Notes: generated by a model not told the origin, from the sequence alone. DNA of 61,244 nucleotides from an uncultured bacterium (GCA_900547585.1 URHD01000001.1:1-61244), one strand, 5' to 3'. Counted from the stretch's first letter, positions 16,695-25,236 are shown. Translations and numbers: made by a program.

Positions 16695-19148
16695 CTAAAA
16701 TTTCTTAAGGTTTGAATAAGCCGCATCAACAGCCTTTTTGCCCTGTTTTCCAAAATCGATTATGTACATTGTGGAAGAACCAATCGCTTTTATTTCTTCA
16801 ATATGCCCGATTCCGAACCGTTCATGGAAAATTCTGTCGCCCTGCGCAAAAAATTTTCCGCCGGAGATTGTTTCATTGGAAGAATCAGCAAGCTCTCGTT
16901 CTTTTTTGCGTTTTTCCTCGAGCATTCGCTTTATCGGGTTGTCCTCGAGCAGTTTTTTGACTTTTTCTTCGTCGTTTGCCTTGTTTTGAGCACTTTTTAC
17001 AATAAACGGTTCTCTTTTATGCGTAATCTGCGGTTTTACGACTTTGCTGATATTTTGCGTGTTTTGATATGGCTTTGGTGCAACAAACCCCTTACCGAAC
17101 CCCGATGACGGGCGCACATAACCCGATTGGTCGGTTTTGATTTTTTCAACTGCGCTTCTGAATGTTGCGGTTGATTGGGTGGTTTCTTCGCTTACGTGGC
17201 GTTCGGTCAATGAATCCGGAATTTCCTGCAAAAAGCGGCTCGGGCTATAATATCTTGTTTCGCCCCACATCTGGCGCCGTTTTGCGTAGGTTATCCAGAG
17301 TTTTTCCTCTGCTCTGGTGACGCCAACGTACATCAGTCGGCGTTCTTCTTCCATCTCAGTGTTCGTGTTGAGCGAGCGGCTGTGCGGGAATATGCCTTCT
17401 TCAAGACCTGCAAGGAAAATATTCTTAAATTCAAGCCCTTTCGCCGCATGAAGCGTCATCAGAGTAACCGAATTGTCAATATCTGCGGTCGCATCCAAAT
17501 CGCTGACCAGAGCGACCTGCGCAAGGAATTCACCGAGCACATTTTCCGGCTCATCCGGCTGAAATTCGCGGGCAACATTAATTAATTCCTGCAAGTTTTC
17601 GATTCTTGACTGAGATTCTTCGGTATCCTCCTCTTTGAGCTCCCTCAAATACCCGGAATCCTCAATTACCGTCGCGATAAACTCCGGCAGTGGCAGTGCA
17701 TTCTTCTTTTCAGCGAGCGAGGCGTAGAGATTCACGAATTCTTTGAGTTTTGACTTCGCTGCCGCCTTAATTTCCTCATAGGAATCAATATCGCTCATCA
17801 CCTCAAACAGCGAAAGGTTGTTTTCGTCCGCGATTTTCTCGATATTTTGCACGGTTGTGTTGCCGATTGAGCGTTTCGGCACATTTATAATTCTTTTCAA
17901 GCTCTGCGAATCATGCGGGTTATAAAGAAGCTTCAAATATGCGATTAAATCCTTGATTTCCTTACGGTCATAGAATTTCAAGCCCCCGACCATTTTGTAA
18001 GAAATCCCATGGGCAATCAGGGCTTCTTCGATAGCTCTTGACTGGGAATTTGTGCGGTAAAGAACCGCAATATCGCTCAATTTATCAGAAATATCGCCGA
18101 TTTTGTTTGCAATGTAATTTGCTTCGTTCGCTTCGTCCTGAGCCTCGTAAATAACGATTTTTTCGCCTTTTCCTTTTGTAGAAAAGAGATTTTTGCTTAC
18201 GCGCTCGGTATTATTGACGATTATTGCGTTTGCGGCATCAAGAATCGTCGAAACCGAACGGTAATTTTGTTCAAGTTTGATTAATTTTGTATTTTTAAAA
18301 TCCACCTGAAATCCGAGGATAATTTTGTAATCCGCCCCGCGCCAGCTGTAAATCGACTGGTCAACATCACCCACAACGCACAAACTGCGGTCAGAAAGCT
18401 CGGATTCTGCGCGATTGTTCGCATAAATCGATTTTATAAGCGTATATTGGCTTATGTTTGTGTCCTGAAACTCATCGACAAGGATATGCGTGAATCGTTC
18501 ATGGTATTTTTGCCTTACTTCGTCGTTTGTGCTCAAAAGATTAACCGTCAAAAGGAGCATGTCGTCAAAATCTATGGCATTGTTCGCCTGAAGCTGTTTT
18601 TCGTAATCCTCATAGATTTCAGAAATTTTTTGTGTGCGATAATCACGCGCTCTGGTCGAAAAAGTGTACGCATCCTGCATTTTTGACTTTGCATTGCTGA
18701 TTGCGGCTTTTACGAGCTTGGGTTGATAGACTTTTTCATCGAGGTTTTGTTTTTTAATTGCCCCCTTAATCAGTGCCATCGAATCGTTTTCATCGTAGAT
18801 TACATAGTTGTTTGTCCAGACTTTTCCGTCGGGGCTTTTGTAATTTTCAATATCAAATCTCAAAATTCTGCCGCAAATACTGTGAAAAGTTCCGACCCAC
18901 ATCTTTTTTACAACATCTTCGCCGAGCATTTTAGAAAGACGCTCGCGCATTTCTTTTGCAGCCTTGTTTGTAAAGGTTACGGCGAGGATTTTGTACGGGC
19001 TTATTCCGGATTTGACAAGATTCACGATTCTGCTGGTCAAAACCTTTGTTTTTCCGCTTCCTGCGCCCGCAAGCACAAGGAGGCTTCCGTATTTTTCAAC
19101 AACGGCTTCGCGTTGTTTTTCATTTAGCTGCTGTAAAAACTCTTCCAT
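16695..19148 (-). CDS. pcrA: PcrA/UvrD superfamily I DNA helicase
   Basis: 3'-5' SF1A helicase of DNA repair and replication-fork maintenance, ~817 aa. Motifs in order: Q motif (LNEKQREAV), I GAGSGKT, Ia AVTFTNKAAKEM, II VDEFQDTN, III GDVDQSIYSWRGA, IV NYRS, V TLHAAKGLEF and VI YVGVTRA. The last ~60 residues (GDRIFHERFGIGHIEEI...) form the Tudor-like C-terminal domain that in PcrA contacts RNA polymerase. I use the ATG at 19148, matching the usual PcrA N-terminus; a TTG at 19160 with AGGA upstream is an alternative. Confidence 0.92.
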   Translation of the reverse strand: MEEFLQQLNEKQREAVVEKYGSLLVLAGAGSGKTKVLTSRIVNLVKSGISPYKILAVTFTNKAAKEMRERLSKMLGEDVVKKMWVGTFHSICGRILRFDIENYKSPDGKVWTNNYVIYDENDSMALIKGAIKKQNLDEKVYQPKLVKAAISNAKSKMQDAYTFSTRARDYRTQKISEIYEDYEKQLQANNAIDFDDMLLLTVNLLSTNDEVRQKYHERFTHILVDEFQDTNISQYTLIKSIYANNRAESELSDRSLCVVGDVDQSIYSWRGADYKIILGFQVDFKNTKLIKLEQNYRSVSTILDAANAIIVNNTERVSKNLFSTKGKGEKIVIYEAQDEANEANYIANKIGDISDKLSDIAVLYRTNSQSRAIEEALIAHGISYKMVGGLKFYDRKEIKDLIAYLKLLYNPHDSQSLKRIINVPKRSIGNTTVQNIEKIADENNLSLFEVMSDIDSYEEIKAAAKSKLKEFVNLYASLAEKKNALPLPEFIATVIEDSGYLRELKEEDTEESQSRIENLQELINVAREFQPDEPENVLGEFLAQVALVSDLDATADIDNSVTLMTLHAAKGLEFKNIFLAGLEEGIFPHSRSLNTNTEMEEERRLMYVGVTRAEEKLWITYAKRRQMWGETRYYSPSRFLQEIPDSLTERHVSEETTQSTATFRSAVEKIKTDQSGYVRPSSGFGKGFVAPKPYQNTQNISKVVKPQITHKREPFIVKSAQNKANDEEKVKKLLEDNPIKRMLEEKRKKERELADSSNETISGGKFFAQGDRIFHERFGIGHIEEIKAIGSSTMYIIDFGKQGKKAVDAAYSNLKKF

Positions 19149-19249
19149 GCTCCCCAACAAATTCCTAGTATTTTTAAAGAATATATGATATTATTATGAT
19201 AATCAAAAAATTTTGTGAAGTAAAATATTTAATTTAATAGGAAAAACAA

Positions 19250-19810
19250 ATGTCAGACGAGAAAGAAAAACAACCAACGATTATGGTTCCGGCAGATGAT
19301 TTGGATACTGTTTCTGAAGAAGATGCAAACACAGTTGACCAGCTAGCGATGGAGCTTGCTACTATCAGGCAATCAGCTAAACGTATAGCCATCATAGGAA
19401 GCAGAAACCTCCCTATCACCCATCAGCAGCTCATTGAAACCATTTCTGCGGCGCTTGTTTCTCAAGGCAATACGATTATAACCTCAGGCGGTTCTAGCGG
19501 AACAAACGCAGCCGCAATCAGAGGCGCAATGAAGTCAAATCCTGATAAATTAAAGGTTATTCTTCCTCAAACAATCGGTCAGCAGCCTTCTGACGTTCAA
19601 GATCAGCTCATCGGTGTTCCGAATATCATTGAACACGCAGACAGAGCAATGATGACCCTCGCTGACGCTAGCAGAATCTGCAACAGAGAGATTATTGATG
19701 ACTGCCAGCAATTGATTTGCTTCCTTTCTCATACCTCAAACACGCTCCACAAGGCGATTGAGTACGCAAAAGAAAGTCACAAGGTTATTACTTCCTTTTA
19801 TCTCGATTAA
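19250..19810 (+). CDS. Cyanobacterial-type SLOG (DprA/LOG-like) protein
   Basis: 186 aa, one SLOG/Rossmann-like domain. After an acidic N-terminus it has RIAIIGSRNLPITHQQLIE, then NTIITSGGSSGTNAAAIRGA, then KLKVILPQTIGQQP and REIIDDCQQLICFL. These correspond to the nucleotide-binding core shared by DprA and LOG proteins, but the protein is much shorter than DprA. I recall near-identical wording (ITHQQLIE, RGAM.., CNREI...CQQLICF) in a small family annotated 'DNA recombination-mediator protein A' in cyanobacteria, so it supports a cyanobacterial-lineage origin. Binding of a nucleotide or nucleotide-derived signal is likely; the actual function is unknown. AGGAAAAACAA precedes the ATG. Confidence 0.75.
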   Translation: MSDEKEKQPTIMVPADDLDTVSEEDANTVDQLAMELATIRQSAKRIAIIGSRNLPITHQQLIETISAALVSQGNTIITSGGSSGTNAAAIRGAMKSNPDKLKVILPQTIGQQPSDVQDQLIGVPNIIEHADRAMMTLADASRICNREIIDDCQQLICFLSHTSNTLHKAIEYAKESHKVITSFYLD

Positions 19811-19821
19811 GGAATAATTAA

Positions 19822-19852
19822 AAAAAAGGGCCTTTAAAAAGGCTCTTTTTTT
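19822..19852. terminator. Rho-independent terminator after the SLOG gene
   Basis: AAAAAGGGCCTTT - AAA - AAGGCTCTTTTTTT hairpin with a T-run, directly after the stop at 19810. Confidence 0.75.
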
Positions 19853-19883
19853 ATTTTAACAAGCTTGTGGTAAGGTTAATATT

Positions 19884-20609
19884 ATGAACACGCTGAAAAA
19901 CGACCTGCAAAAGACAGGAAAAATTTACAGAGAGCTGTTTTTAAAGGCATCTCAGGCAATTGACGCAAAGCTTTATGCATTAAAAAAGAATTCTTTATGC
20001 AATCATTGCACGAAAAATTGCGTAATTGACCCGGAAAATCTTGATTTGTTCACAAAACTTCCGCCTGAATGCGGCATGCGTTTCTGGCAGGAAGCAGCAA
20101 AAAATCTGCTTGAAGATGGGATTTCTAAAGATATTCTGGCAAAAATTAACGCAATAAACGCAAAACGTAATAATTCTCATTGCTCAATGTGCGCGTCCTG
20201 CTGCAACCTTGCGAGTTCGGAGTTCAGTTATGAAGAATTAAAGCAAAAAGCTCAAAACGGCGACAAATTTGCAGCCGAGTTTGTGAGTATATTCGTTCCT
20301 TACGCTTCTTCTGATGAAGCAGCAGCGATTTATCCGGAATATGTTGCCCTGATTAAAGAACAATTTCCGCAAGACAAAAAAATAAGTTTTTATCACTGCC
20401 CGAAAGTCGGCGCGGACAATCTTTGCTCGGATTATGAAAATCGCCCGCTGATTTGCAGAGATTTTCCGTCAAATCCGCTCGTTGTTTTCCCGCCAAAATG
20501 TTCATATCGAAAATGGAAAGATGAAGTCGAAATTACGGCGCTTTTGCTGCATGCGATGGTGGAAATTGTCGGGTTTTATAAGGATAAATTGAACGAAGCG
20601 CTGCTTTGA
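19884..20609 (+). CDS. YkgJ-family cysteine-cluster protein
   Basis: 241 aa. Two Cys groups lie at the N-terminal side (LCNHCTKNCV at ~38-47 and HCSMCASCCN at ~100-109), and one at the C-terminal side (YHCPKVGADNLCSDYENRPLICRDFP, then PPKC). The last block matches the YkgJ/UPF0153 CxxxxxxxxC...RPxxCRxFP signature, which probably binds zinc or an Fe-S cluster. The substrate is unknown; methyltransfer or Fe-S functions have been proposed for relatives. The upstream sequence TGGTAAGGT-TAATATT-ATG, lacking a Shine-Dalgarno, resembles the extended -10 of other leaderless genes here, though the -10 is weak. The long hairpin at 20687 follows it. Confidence 0.7.
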   Translation: MNTLKNDLQKTGKIYRELFLKASQAIDAKLYALKKNSLCNHCTKNCVIDPENLDLFTKLPPECGMRFWQEAAKNLLEDGISKDILAKINAINAKRNNSHCSMCASCCNLASSEFSYEELKQKAQNGDKFAAEFVSIFVPYASSDEAAAIYPEYVALIKEQFPQDKKISFYHCPKVGADNLCSDYENRPLICRDFPSNPLVVFPPKCSYRKWKDEVEITALLLHAMVEIVGFYKDKLNEALL

Positions 20610-20686
20610 GCCGAATATAACGGTATCTGAATCCGTTTCAGGATTCAAGAAAGTGAAAAAAGCAAATCGTACAATTTATCAAAAGA

Positions 20687-20766
20687 GAAAGTATAAATAT
20701 ATATTTTTAGGAACGTAAAAGCGGCTTTAGCCCGTTCCGGTCCTAAAAATATATGTTTATGCTTTC
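20687..20766 (+). repeat. Long near-perfect hairpin (26 bp stem) between the Cys-cluster gene and rpaB
   Basis: Left arm 20687-20712 and right arm 20741-20766 pair over 26 positions around a 28 nt loop that itself contains GGC-TTTA-GCC. The two non-Watson-Crick positions are both U-G in the + strand RNA and would be A-C in the minus RNA, so pairing seems selected as + strand RNA. A smaller hairpin (TGAATCC - GGATTCA) lies at ~20627-20646. It has no coding frame and no T-run, so it is not an ordinary terminator. The remaining gap to 20847 shows nothing else. Confidence 0.65.
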
Positions 20767-20846
20767 ACTGCCACAAAAAACAATTTTCTCAACCGCCAGC
20801 CCCTCTGAACCAGCAGCCATTTCGACATATTTTTGCTACAGGAAAT

Positions 20847-20876
20847 AAAAAAGACCCCTTGCGAGGTCTTTTTTGA
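20847..20876 (-). terminator. Rho-independent terminator after rpaB
   Basis: AAAAAAGACC and GGTCTTTTTT flank an 8-10 nt loop (CCTTGCGA), with the T-run on the minus strand. The rpaB stop is 6 bases away. Confidence 0.75.
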
Positions 20877-20881
20877 TTTTT

Positions 20882-21628
20882 TTAAGAAATTCTCTGGAAC
20901 ATATATCCGATTCCGCGTGCTGTAAGAATCAATTCGGGATTTGCGGGGTCGGTTTCGAGTTTTGAACGCAATCTTGAAATATGAACGTCAACAACTCTTG
21001 TGTCAATACGATGATCCGGCGGATATGCCCATACATATTGAAGAATTTCGTTTCTTGAATATGCCTGACCGGAATTGTTTACAAGAAGCTCCAAAAGGCT
21101 GAATTCCATACCGGTGAGGCGGATTCTTTCGTTCTTTCTGAAAACCTGTCTTCTTGCAGTGTCGATTTTAATATTTCCCGTTGTAATAACGTTTTTAGTA
21201 ACTTTTCCGGTAGACGGAGCGATTTCTCTGTTTGTTGTTCTTCTTAAAATGGTTTTTACACGGGCTTCAAGCTCTTTGGGGCTGAAAGGTTTAACAACAT
21301 AGTCATCAGCACCGAGTTCAAGACCCGTAATTCTTTCAGAAACATCACCTAACGCAGTAAGGATGATAATCGGAACATCCGAGGTTCTGCGAACTTCGCG
21401 GCAAACGCCGTAACCATCCATTTTCGGCATCATAACATCTAAAATAATTAAATCAGGATTTTCTTTATTAAACATTGCGACAGCTTCTTCACCGTCAGCC
21501 GCTGTAACAACGTCATAGCCTATCATTCCGAGCCTTGTTTCAAGAATTCTTCTGATACTGGCTTCGTCGTCGGCTATCAAAATTTTTTGTTTTACTTCTT
21601 GTTCGGGAACTTCAGTGTTTGGGCTCAT
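20882..21628 (-). CDS. rpaB: RpaB (Ycf27)-type OmpR-family response regulator
   Basis: 248 aa. Receiver: KILIADDEASIRRILETRL, phospho-acceptor Asp64 in DLIILDVMMPKMDGYGVC, Lys113 in ADDYVVKPFSPKELEARV. DNA-binding: LTGMEFSLLELLVNNSGQAYSR ... RVVDVHISRLRSKLETDP ... TARGIGYMF. The run ASIRRILETRL.MIGY.VVTAADGEEA and ADDYVVKPFSPKELEAR matches, from memory, RpaB of cyanobacteria and red-algal plastids, which binds TTACA-type HLR1 sites and controls light-stress and energy genes. Here it must serve non-photosynthetic targets. It is divergent from thrS and has its own terminator. The cognate kinase (Hik33-like) is not in the window. Confidence 0.8.
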   Translation of the reverse strand: MSPNTEVPEQEVKQKILIADDEASIRRILETRLGMIGYDVVTAADGEEAVAMFNKENPDLIILDVMMPKMDGYGVCREVRRTSDVPIIILTALGDVSERITGLELGADDYVVKPFSPKELEARVKTILRRTTNREIAPSTGKVTKNVITTGNIKIDTARRQVFRKNERIRLTGMEFSLLELLVNNSGQAYSRNEILQYVWAYPPDHRIDTRVVDVHISRLRSKLETDPANPELILTARGIGYMFQRIS

Positions 21629-21666
21629 TTTTCAATTCCTGCTTTCTTTTCCGTTTGTCTAAAAAA

Positions 21667-21710
21667 AATTTGTAATGTCACTTCAAATTAGCTTAACAAT
21701 ATTACAAATT
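21667..21710. promoter_or_regulatory. TTACAA-type inverted repeat in the rpaB-thrS divergent region (candidate RpaB operator)
   Basis: AATTTGTAAT (21667-21676) is a perfect 10 bp inverted repeat of ATTACAAATT (21701-21710), and a third ATTACAAG follows at ~21731. TTACA half-sites resemble the cyanobacterial HLR1 element bound by RpaB. HLR1 is usually two tandem copies spaced 2 nt apart, so the spacing differs. Confidence 0.4.
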
Positions 21711-21748
21711 ATTGATTTTTTTTAAATTATATTACAAGAATTTATAAA

Positions 21749-21777
21749 TTGCAATAGATTTTTAATGGTGCTATAAA
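21749..21777 (+). promoter_or_regulatory. thrS promoter
   Basis: TTGCAA, a 17-base spacer, then TATAAA. The start would be ~21784, giving a ~70 nt leader that includes a GGG...CCC hairpin but no T-box features. AAAGAGGAAAAAG is the ribosome-binding site. Confidence 0.5.
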
Positions 21778-21854
21778 GGTATTAAGGGCGAAGACCCCCG
21801 TGCACATTCACAAGGTTGGTGATTGAGTACAGATAAAAAAGAAAGAGGAAAAAG

Positions 21855-23801
21855 ATGTCAAACATTGAGGTAATTCTACCCGACAATTCAAAAATCAGCG
21901 TAGAGGAAAACTCCACGGGTATGGATTTAGCAAAAAAAATCAGCGAAGGGCTTGCCAGAAACGCAATGGCAATAGAAATTAACGGAACAACGAAAAGCCT
22001 CACGACGACATTAAATAATGGCGATAAAGTTAAAATTTTAACTGCAAAAGACCCCGAATCGCTCCACGTTCTGCGCCATTCGACCTCTCACATCATGGCT
22101 CAGGCCGTTATAAGGCTGTTTCCGCAGGCAAAACTCGCAATCGGGCCCGCTATTGAAAACGGTTTTTATTACGATTTTGACCTTGAGGGGCATTCATTTA
22201 CAGAAGACGATTTGAGAAAAATCGAAGACGAAATGAAAAAAATTATCAAGGAAAAACATACTTTTGAAAAGTACGTTATCCCCGATGTTGATGCGCAAAT
22301 CGCGGAATTCAAATCGCAGGGTGAAATTTACAAGGCTGAGCTCCTTGAAGAACACAAAAACGACAATCCGACCCTTTACATCACAAAAGATAAAGACGGA
22401 AAACCTTGTTTTAACGACCTTTGCGCAGGCCCACATATTCCTGACACTTCGTTTATCAAAGCATTCAAACTTTTGAAAGTTGCAGGCGCATACTGGCGCG
22501 GAAACGAAAAAAACAAGATGCTCCAGCGAATTTACGCAACAGCTTTCTTAACAAAAGAAGATTTGGACAATTATTTGCATGTTCTTGAAGAAGCTGAAAA
22601 ACGCGACCACAGAAAACTCGGCACAAAGCTCGATTTGTTCTCGGTAAGAGAAGAAATCGGCGGCGGGCTTGTCCTGTGGCACCCGAATCTTGCTGTTGTG
22701 CGTGAAGAAATCGAAAACTACTGGAGAACCGAGCACAGAAAACGCGGATATGTAATCGTAAACACCCCGCAAATTGCAAAATCAAAACTCTGGGAGCTTT
22801 CGGGGCATATTGACCACTATCGCGAAAATATGTTCTTTATTGAGAAAGAAAATGAAGATGACGAACAGTTTATTGTAAAACCGATGAACTGCCCGTTCCA
22901 TATTCTCATTTATCAGGCAAACCGCCACTCTTACCGTTCTTTGCCGCTTCGAATGGCTGAGCTCGGAACGGTTTATCGAAAAGAAAAATCCGGTGCGCTT
23001 GCAGGTTTGACCCGCGTTCAGGGCTTTACGCAGGACGATGCGCACGTTTTCTGTACGCCCGAGCAGCTTGTCGATGAAATCAACGCAATTATTGACTTTG
23101 TTGCCGATACAATGGCGATTTTCAAGATGGATTTTGAAGTTGAGCTCTCAACCCGTCCCGAAAGCTACGTAGGCGAGCTTGAAAATTGGAACAGAGCAGA
23201 AGCCGGTTTAAAAGAAGCAATGGACAGACGCGGAATGAAATACGAAATCAACGAGGGCGACGGCGCATTCTACGGCCCGAAAATCGACTTCAAAGTCAAA
23301 GACGCAATCGGCAGAACATGGCAATGTGCAACGATTCAGCTCGATTTCAACCTGCCTGAACGTTTCGACATCAAATATCAGGACAAAGACGGGCTGATGA
23401 AAACTCCGGTTATGCTTCACAGGGTAATTTTCGGTTCTATGGAACGTTTTCACGGCATTCTTATTGAGCATTATGCCGGCGCATTCCCGCTCTGGCTTGC
23501 TCCTACGCAGGTTGCGGTTGTTCCGATTACGGAAAAACATGCTGATTATGCAGAGAAAGTTTACAAAAAGCTTTTTGCTGACGGAATCCGCGTAAACCTC
23601 GACGACCGCTCTGAAAGTGTAAATTACAAAATCAGAGAGGCAATTCAGGACAAAAAAGTGCCCTATGTTGTCGTCGTAGGCGACAAGGAAATCGAAAGCG
23701 GCTCTGTTGCGGTAAGAAAACGCGGCGAAGGCCCGATTGGAACATTCAAACTCGAAGAATTCGCTGAAAAACTCAAACAGGAAATCAAAGACAGAGTTTA
23801 A
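21855..23801 (+). CDS. thrS: Threonyl-tRNA synthetase
   Basis: Class II aminoacyl-tRNA synthetase, 648 aa (normal length), charging tRNA-Thr. TGS domain at ~1-60, the editing domain with HSTSHIMAQAV (zinc/water-binding His) and C..H in GPHIPDT, and a catalytic core with NCPFH, motif 2 YRKEKSGALAGLTRVQGFTQDDAH, GAFYGPKID and motif 3 (HRVIFGSMERF). The anticodon-binding domain follows (~545-645). A bidirectional hairpin ends the transcript. Its expression is not obviously regulated by a T-box. Confidence 0.97.
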   Translation: MSNIEVILPDNSKISVEENSTGMDLAKKISEGLARNAMAIEINGTTKSLTTTLNNGDKVKILTAKDPESLHVLRHSTSHIMAQAVIRLFPQAKLAIGPAIENGFYYDFDLEGHSFTEDDLRKIEDEMKKIIKEKHTFEKYVIPDVDAQIAEFKSQGEIYKAELLEEHKNDNPTLYITKDKDGKPCFNDLCAGPHIPDTSFIKAFKLLKVAGAYWRGNEKNKMLQRIYATAFLTKEDLDNYLHVLEEAEKRDHRKLGTKLDLFSVREEIGGGLVLWHPNLAVVREEIENYWRTEHRKRGYVIVNTPQIAKSKLWELSGHIDHYRENMFFIEKENEDDEQFIVKPMNCPFHILIYQANRHSYRSLPLRMAELGTVYRKEKSGALAGLTRVQGFTQDDAHVFCTPEQLVDEINAIIDFVADTMAIFKMDFEVELSTRPESYVGELENWNRAEAGLKEAMDRRGMKYEINEGDGAFYGPKIDFKVKDAIGRTWQCATIQLDFNLPERFDIKYQDKDGLMKTPVMLHRVIFGSMERFHGILIEHYAGAFPLWLAPTQVAVVPITEKHADYAEKVYKKLFADGIRVNLDDRSESVNYKIREAIQDKKVPYVVVVGDKEIESGSVAVRKRGEGPIGTFKLEEFAEKLKQEIKDRV

Positions 23802-23820
23802 TTTCAAAATATCAACAAAG

Positions 23821-23856
23821 AAAAGCCGGCAGATATAATAAACTGCCGGCTTTTTA
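23821..23856. terminator. Bidirectional Rho-independent terminator after thrS
   Basis: AAAAGCCGGCAG - 12 nt loop - CTGCCGGCTTTTT: a 12 bp GC-rich stem with A- and T-runs on both sides, placed between thrS and the convergent small gene. Confidence 0.85.
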
Positions 23857-23892
23857 TGACCGAAAAACAATTATTAAAGTTTTTCAGTATTA

Positions 23893-24174
23893 TCAGTTTT
23901 TGTCAGACCTGATATTGAATAGATTGGAGAAAAATCCTAAAATTTCGTTCCTTTCTGACTTCCGGGATTGCGAGTTGATACTTTGCATAACATCCGTTTC
24001 CGCGTCGTAGTTTTCGCTCCAGATATTGGAGGATTTTTGAACAGTTTCTGTGTTTTGTGAGGAAAGAAGCTGCATGTCCTGAGGTATGTAGGCGCCTCTT
24101 GTTTTGCTTACATAGTTGTAGCGTGCAAAAGGATTGTAATAGTTCGCCGGATTTATCATATTCATATTGCTCAT
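23893..24174 (-). CDS. Small hypothetical protein (93 aa), predicted leaderless
   Basis: A 93 aa protein rich in Asn, Ser and Tyr (MSNMNMINPANYYNPFARYNYVSKTRGAYIP...), with no recognisable domain, signal peptide or membrane helix. The ATG at 24174 lies exactly 6 bases behind a TATAAA -10 and has no Shine-Dalgarno. It is the second of two convergent genes around the thrS terminator. The 'YYNPFARYNY' N-terminus resembles the low-complexity N-termini of other unknown proteins in the window. I cannot assign a function. Confidence 0.55.
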   Translation of the reverse strand: MSNMNMINPANYYNPFARYNYVSKTRGAYIPQDMQLLSSQNTETVQKSSNIWSENYDAETDVMQSINSQSRKSERNEILGFFSNLFNIRSDKN

Positions 24175-24180
24175 ATTTTT

Positions 24181-24208
24181 TTTATAATGATATTGTTTTC
24201 GGGGTCAA
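24181..24208 (-). promoter_or_regulatory. Promoter of the small hypothetical gene, leaderless layout
   Basis: On the minus strand: TTGACC, 16-base spacer, TATAAA, then six bases (AAAAAT) and ATG. Transcription should start at or very near the ATG. Confidence 0.6.
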
Positions 24209-24306
24209 AAAATTGAAAATATTTTTTAACAAAAGTTTACATTATTGCAGATTTAGCGCAAGCGGTACCCTCTCACCCCACCTTTTCCAGCCGGGAGGGG
24301 AATTTG

Positions 24307-24315
24307 TGGTATAAT
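24307..24315 (+). promoter_or_regulatory. Extended -10 promoter of the XerC/D gene, leaderless layout
   Basis: TGGTATAAT (TGn-TATAAT) followed by six bases (CGGGTT) and ATG at 24322. There is no plausible -35 17 bases upstream and no Shine-Dalgarno. A GC-rich CCCTC...GAGGGG palindrome-like stretch lies at ~24270-24300. Confidence 0.6.
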
Positions 24316-24321
24316 CGGGTT

Positions 24322-25236
24322 ATGGGAGTAAATGAATTATCAAAAAGCTATTTAAGGGATTTTTGTGTCTATCTTGAAGTTGAGAGGAATTTTTCTCAAC
24401 ATACAATCCGTGCATACAATTCAGACATCCTCGCTTACCTTATCTGGCTCGGCGAAACGCCCGCAGCGAGCGTAAATCACGCAAAAGTCAAAGAATATCT
24501 CCTTTTTATTCAAAAATTCAACTACTCTAAAACCTCGCTCTCGCGAAAAATCTCCGCAATACGCACTTTTTACCGCTATTTATACAGAGAACGGGTCGTG
24601 GAGAGCAATCCGATTAACAGCATCCATTCTCCCAAAAAGTCAAAAAGCCTGCCGAAATTCTTATCAGGCGGGGAAATTGAGCAGATTTTGAACAACATAA
24701 AAATCGATACACCGGCAGGTTACAGAAACAGAGCGATTCTGGAGCTTTTGTATGCAACGGGCATGCGCGTTTCCGAGCTGAGCAATTTAAATTTTGAAAA
24801 TCTGAACCTTGAAGAAAACGAAATAACTGTTTTTGGAAAAGGCAGCAAAGAAAGGATTGTGCTGGTTTCTAACAGGGCGAAAGATTTTCTTGAAAAATAC
24901 ATAAAATTCGCAAGAAACATGGTCACAGAACGCCCAGGCGAGCTAAAATCCGACGGTACAAGCCCCGTTTTCATAAACAAAACCGGTTTCAGGCTCCAGC
25001 CGCAGACTATCAGAATGGTTTTGAAGGAAATTGTTCACAAAATCGAACTTCCCAAAGTCGTAACGCCGCATGTTTTCCGCCATAGCTTTGCAACAAAACT
25101 GCTCGAAAAAGGCGCGGATTTGAGGGTTGTTCAGGAGCTTTTGGGGCATGCAAGCATTAGCAACACACAGATTTACACCCACGTATCGACAGAACGGTTG
25201 AAAATGGTGTATGATAAAACACATCCGAGGGCGTAA
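24322..25236 (+). CDS. xerC: XerC/XerD-type tyrosine recombinase
   Basis: Site-specific tyrosine recombinase, 304 aa, resolving chromosome dimers at dif. N-terminal SAM-like core-binding domain (YLEVERNFSQHTIRAYNSDI...) at ~15-100; catalytic domain with Arg in YATGMRVSELSNL, a Lys in VFGKGSKER, His-x-x-Arg in HVFRHSFATKLLEKG, His in LLGHASISNTQ and the nucleophilic Tyr in YTHVSTERL. It could be XerC or XerD; with no partner in the window I cannot choose. I use the ATG at 24322 because it sits 6 nt after a perfect extended -10; the open frame extends to 24304. It is followed by a kinase 27 nt downstream. Confidence 0.9.
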   Translation: MGVNELSKSYLRDFCVYLEVERNFSQHTIRAYNSDILAYLIWLGETPAASVNHAKVKEYLLFIQKFNYSKTSLSRKISAIRTFYRYLYRERVVESNPINSIHSPKKSKSLPKFLSGGEIEQILNNIKIDTPAGYRNRAILELLYATGMRVSELSNLNFENLNLEENEITVFGKGSKERIVLVSNRAKDFLEKYIKFARNMVTERPGELKSDGTSPVFINKTGFRLQPQTIRMVLKEIVHKIELPKVVTPHVFRHSFATKLLEKGADLRVVQELLGHASISNTQIYTHVSTERLKMVYDKTHPRA

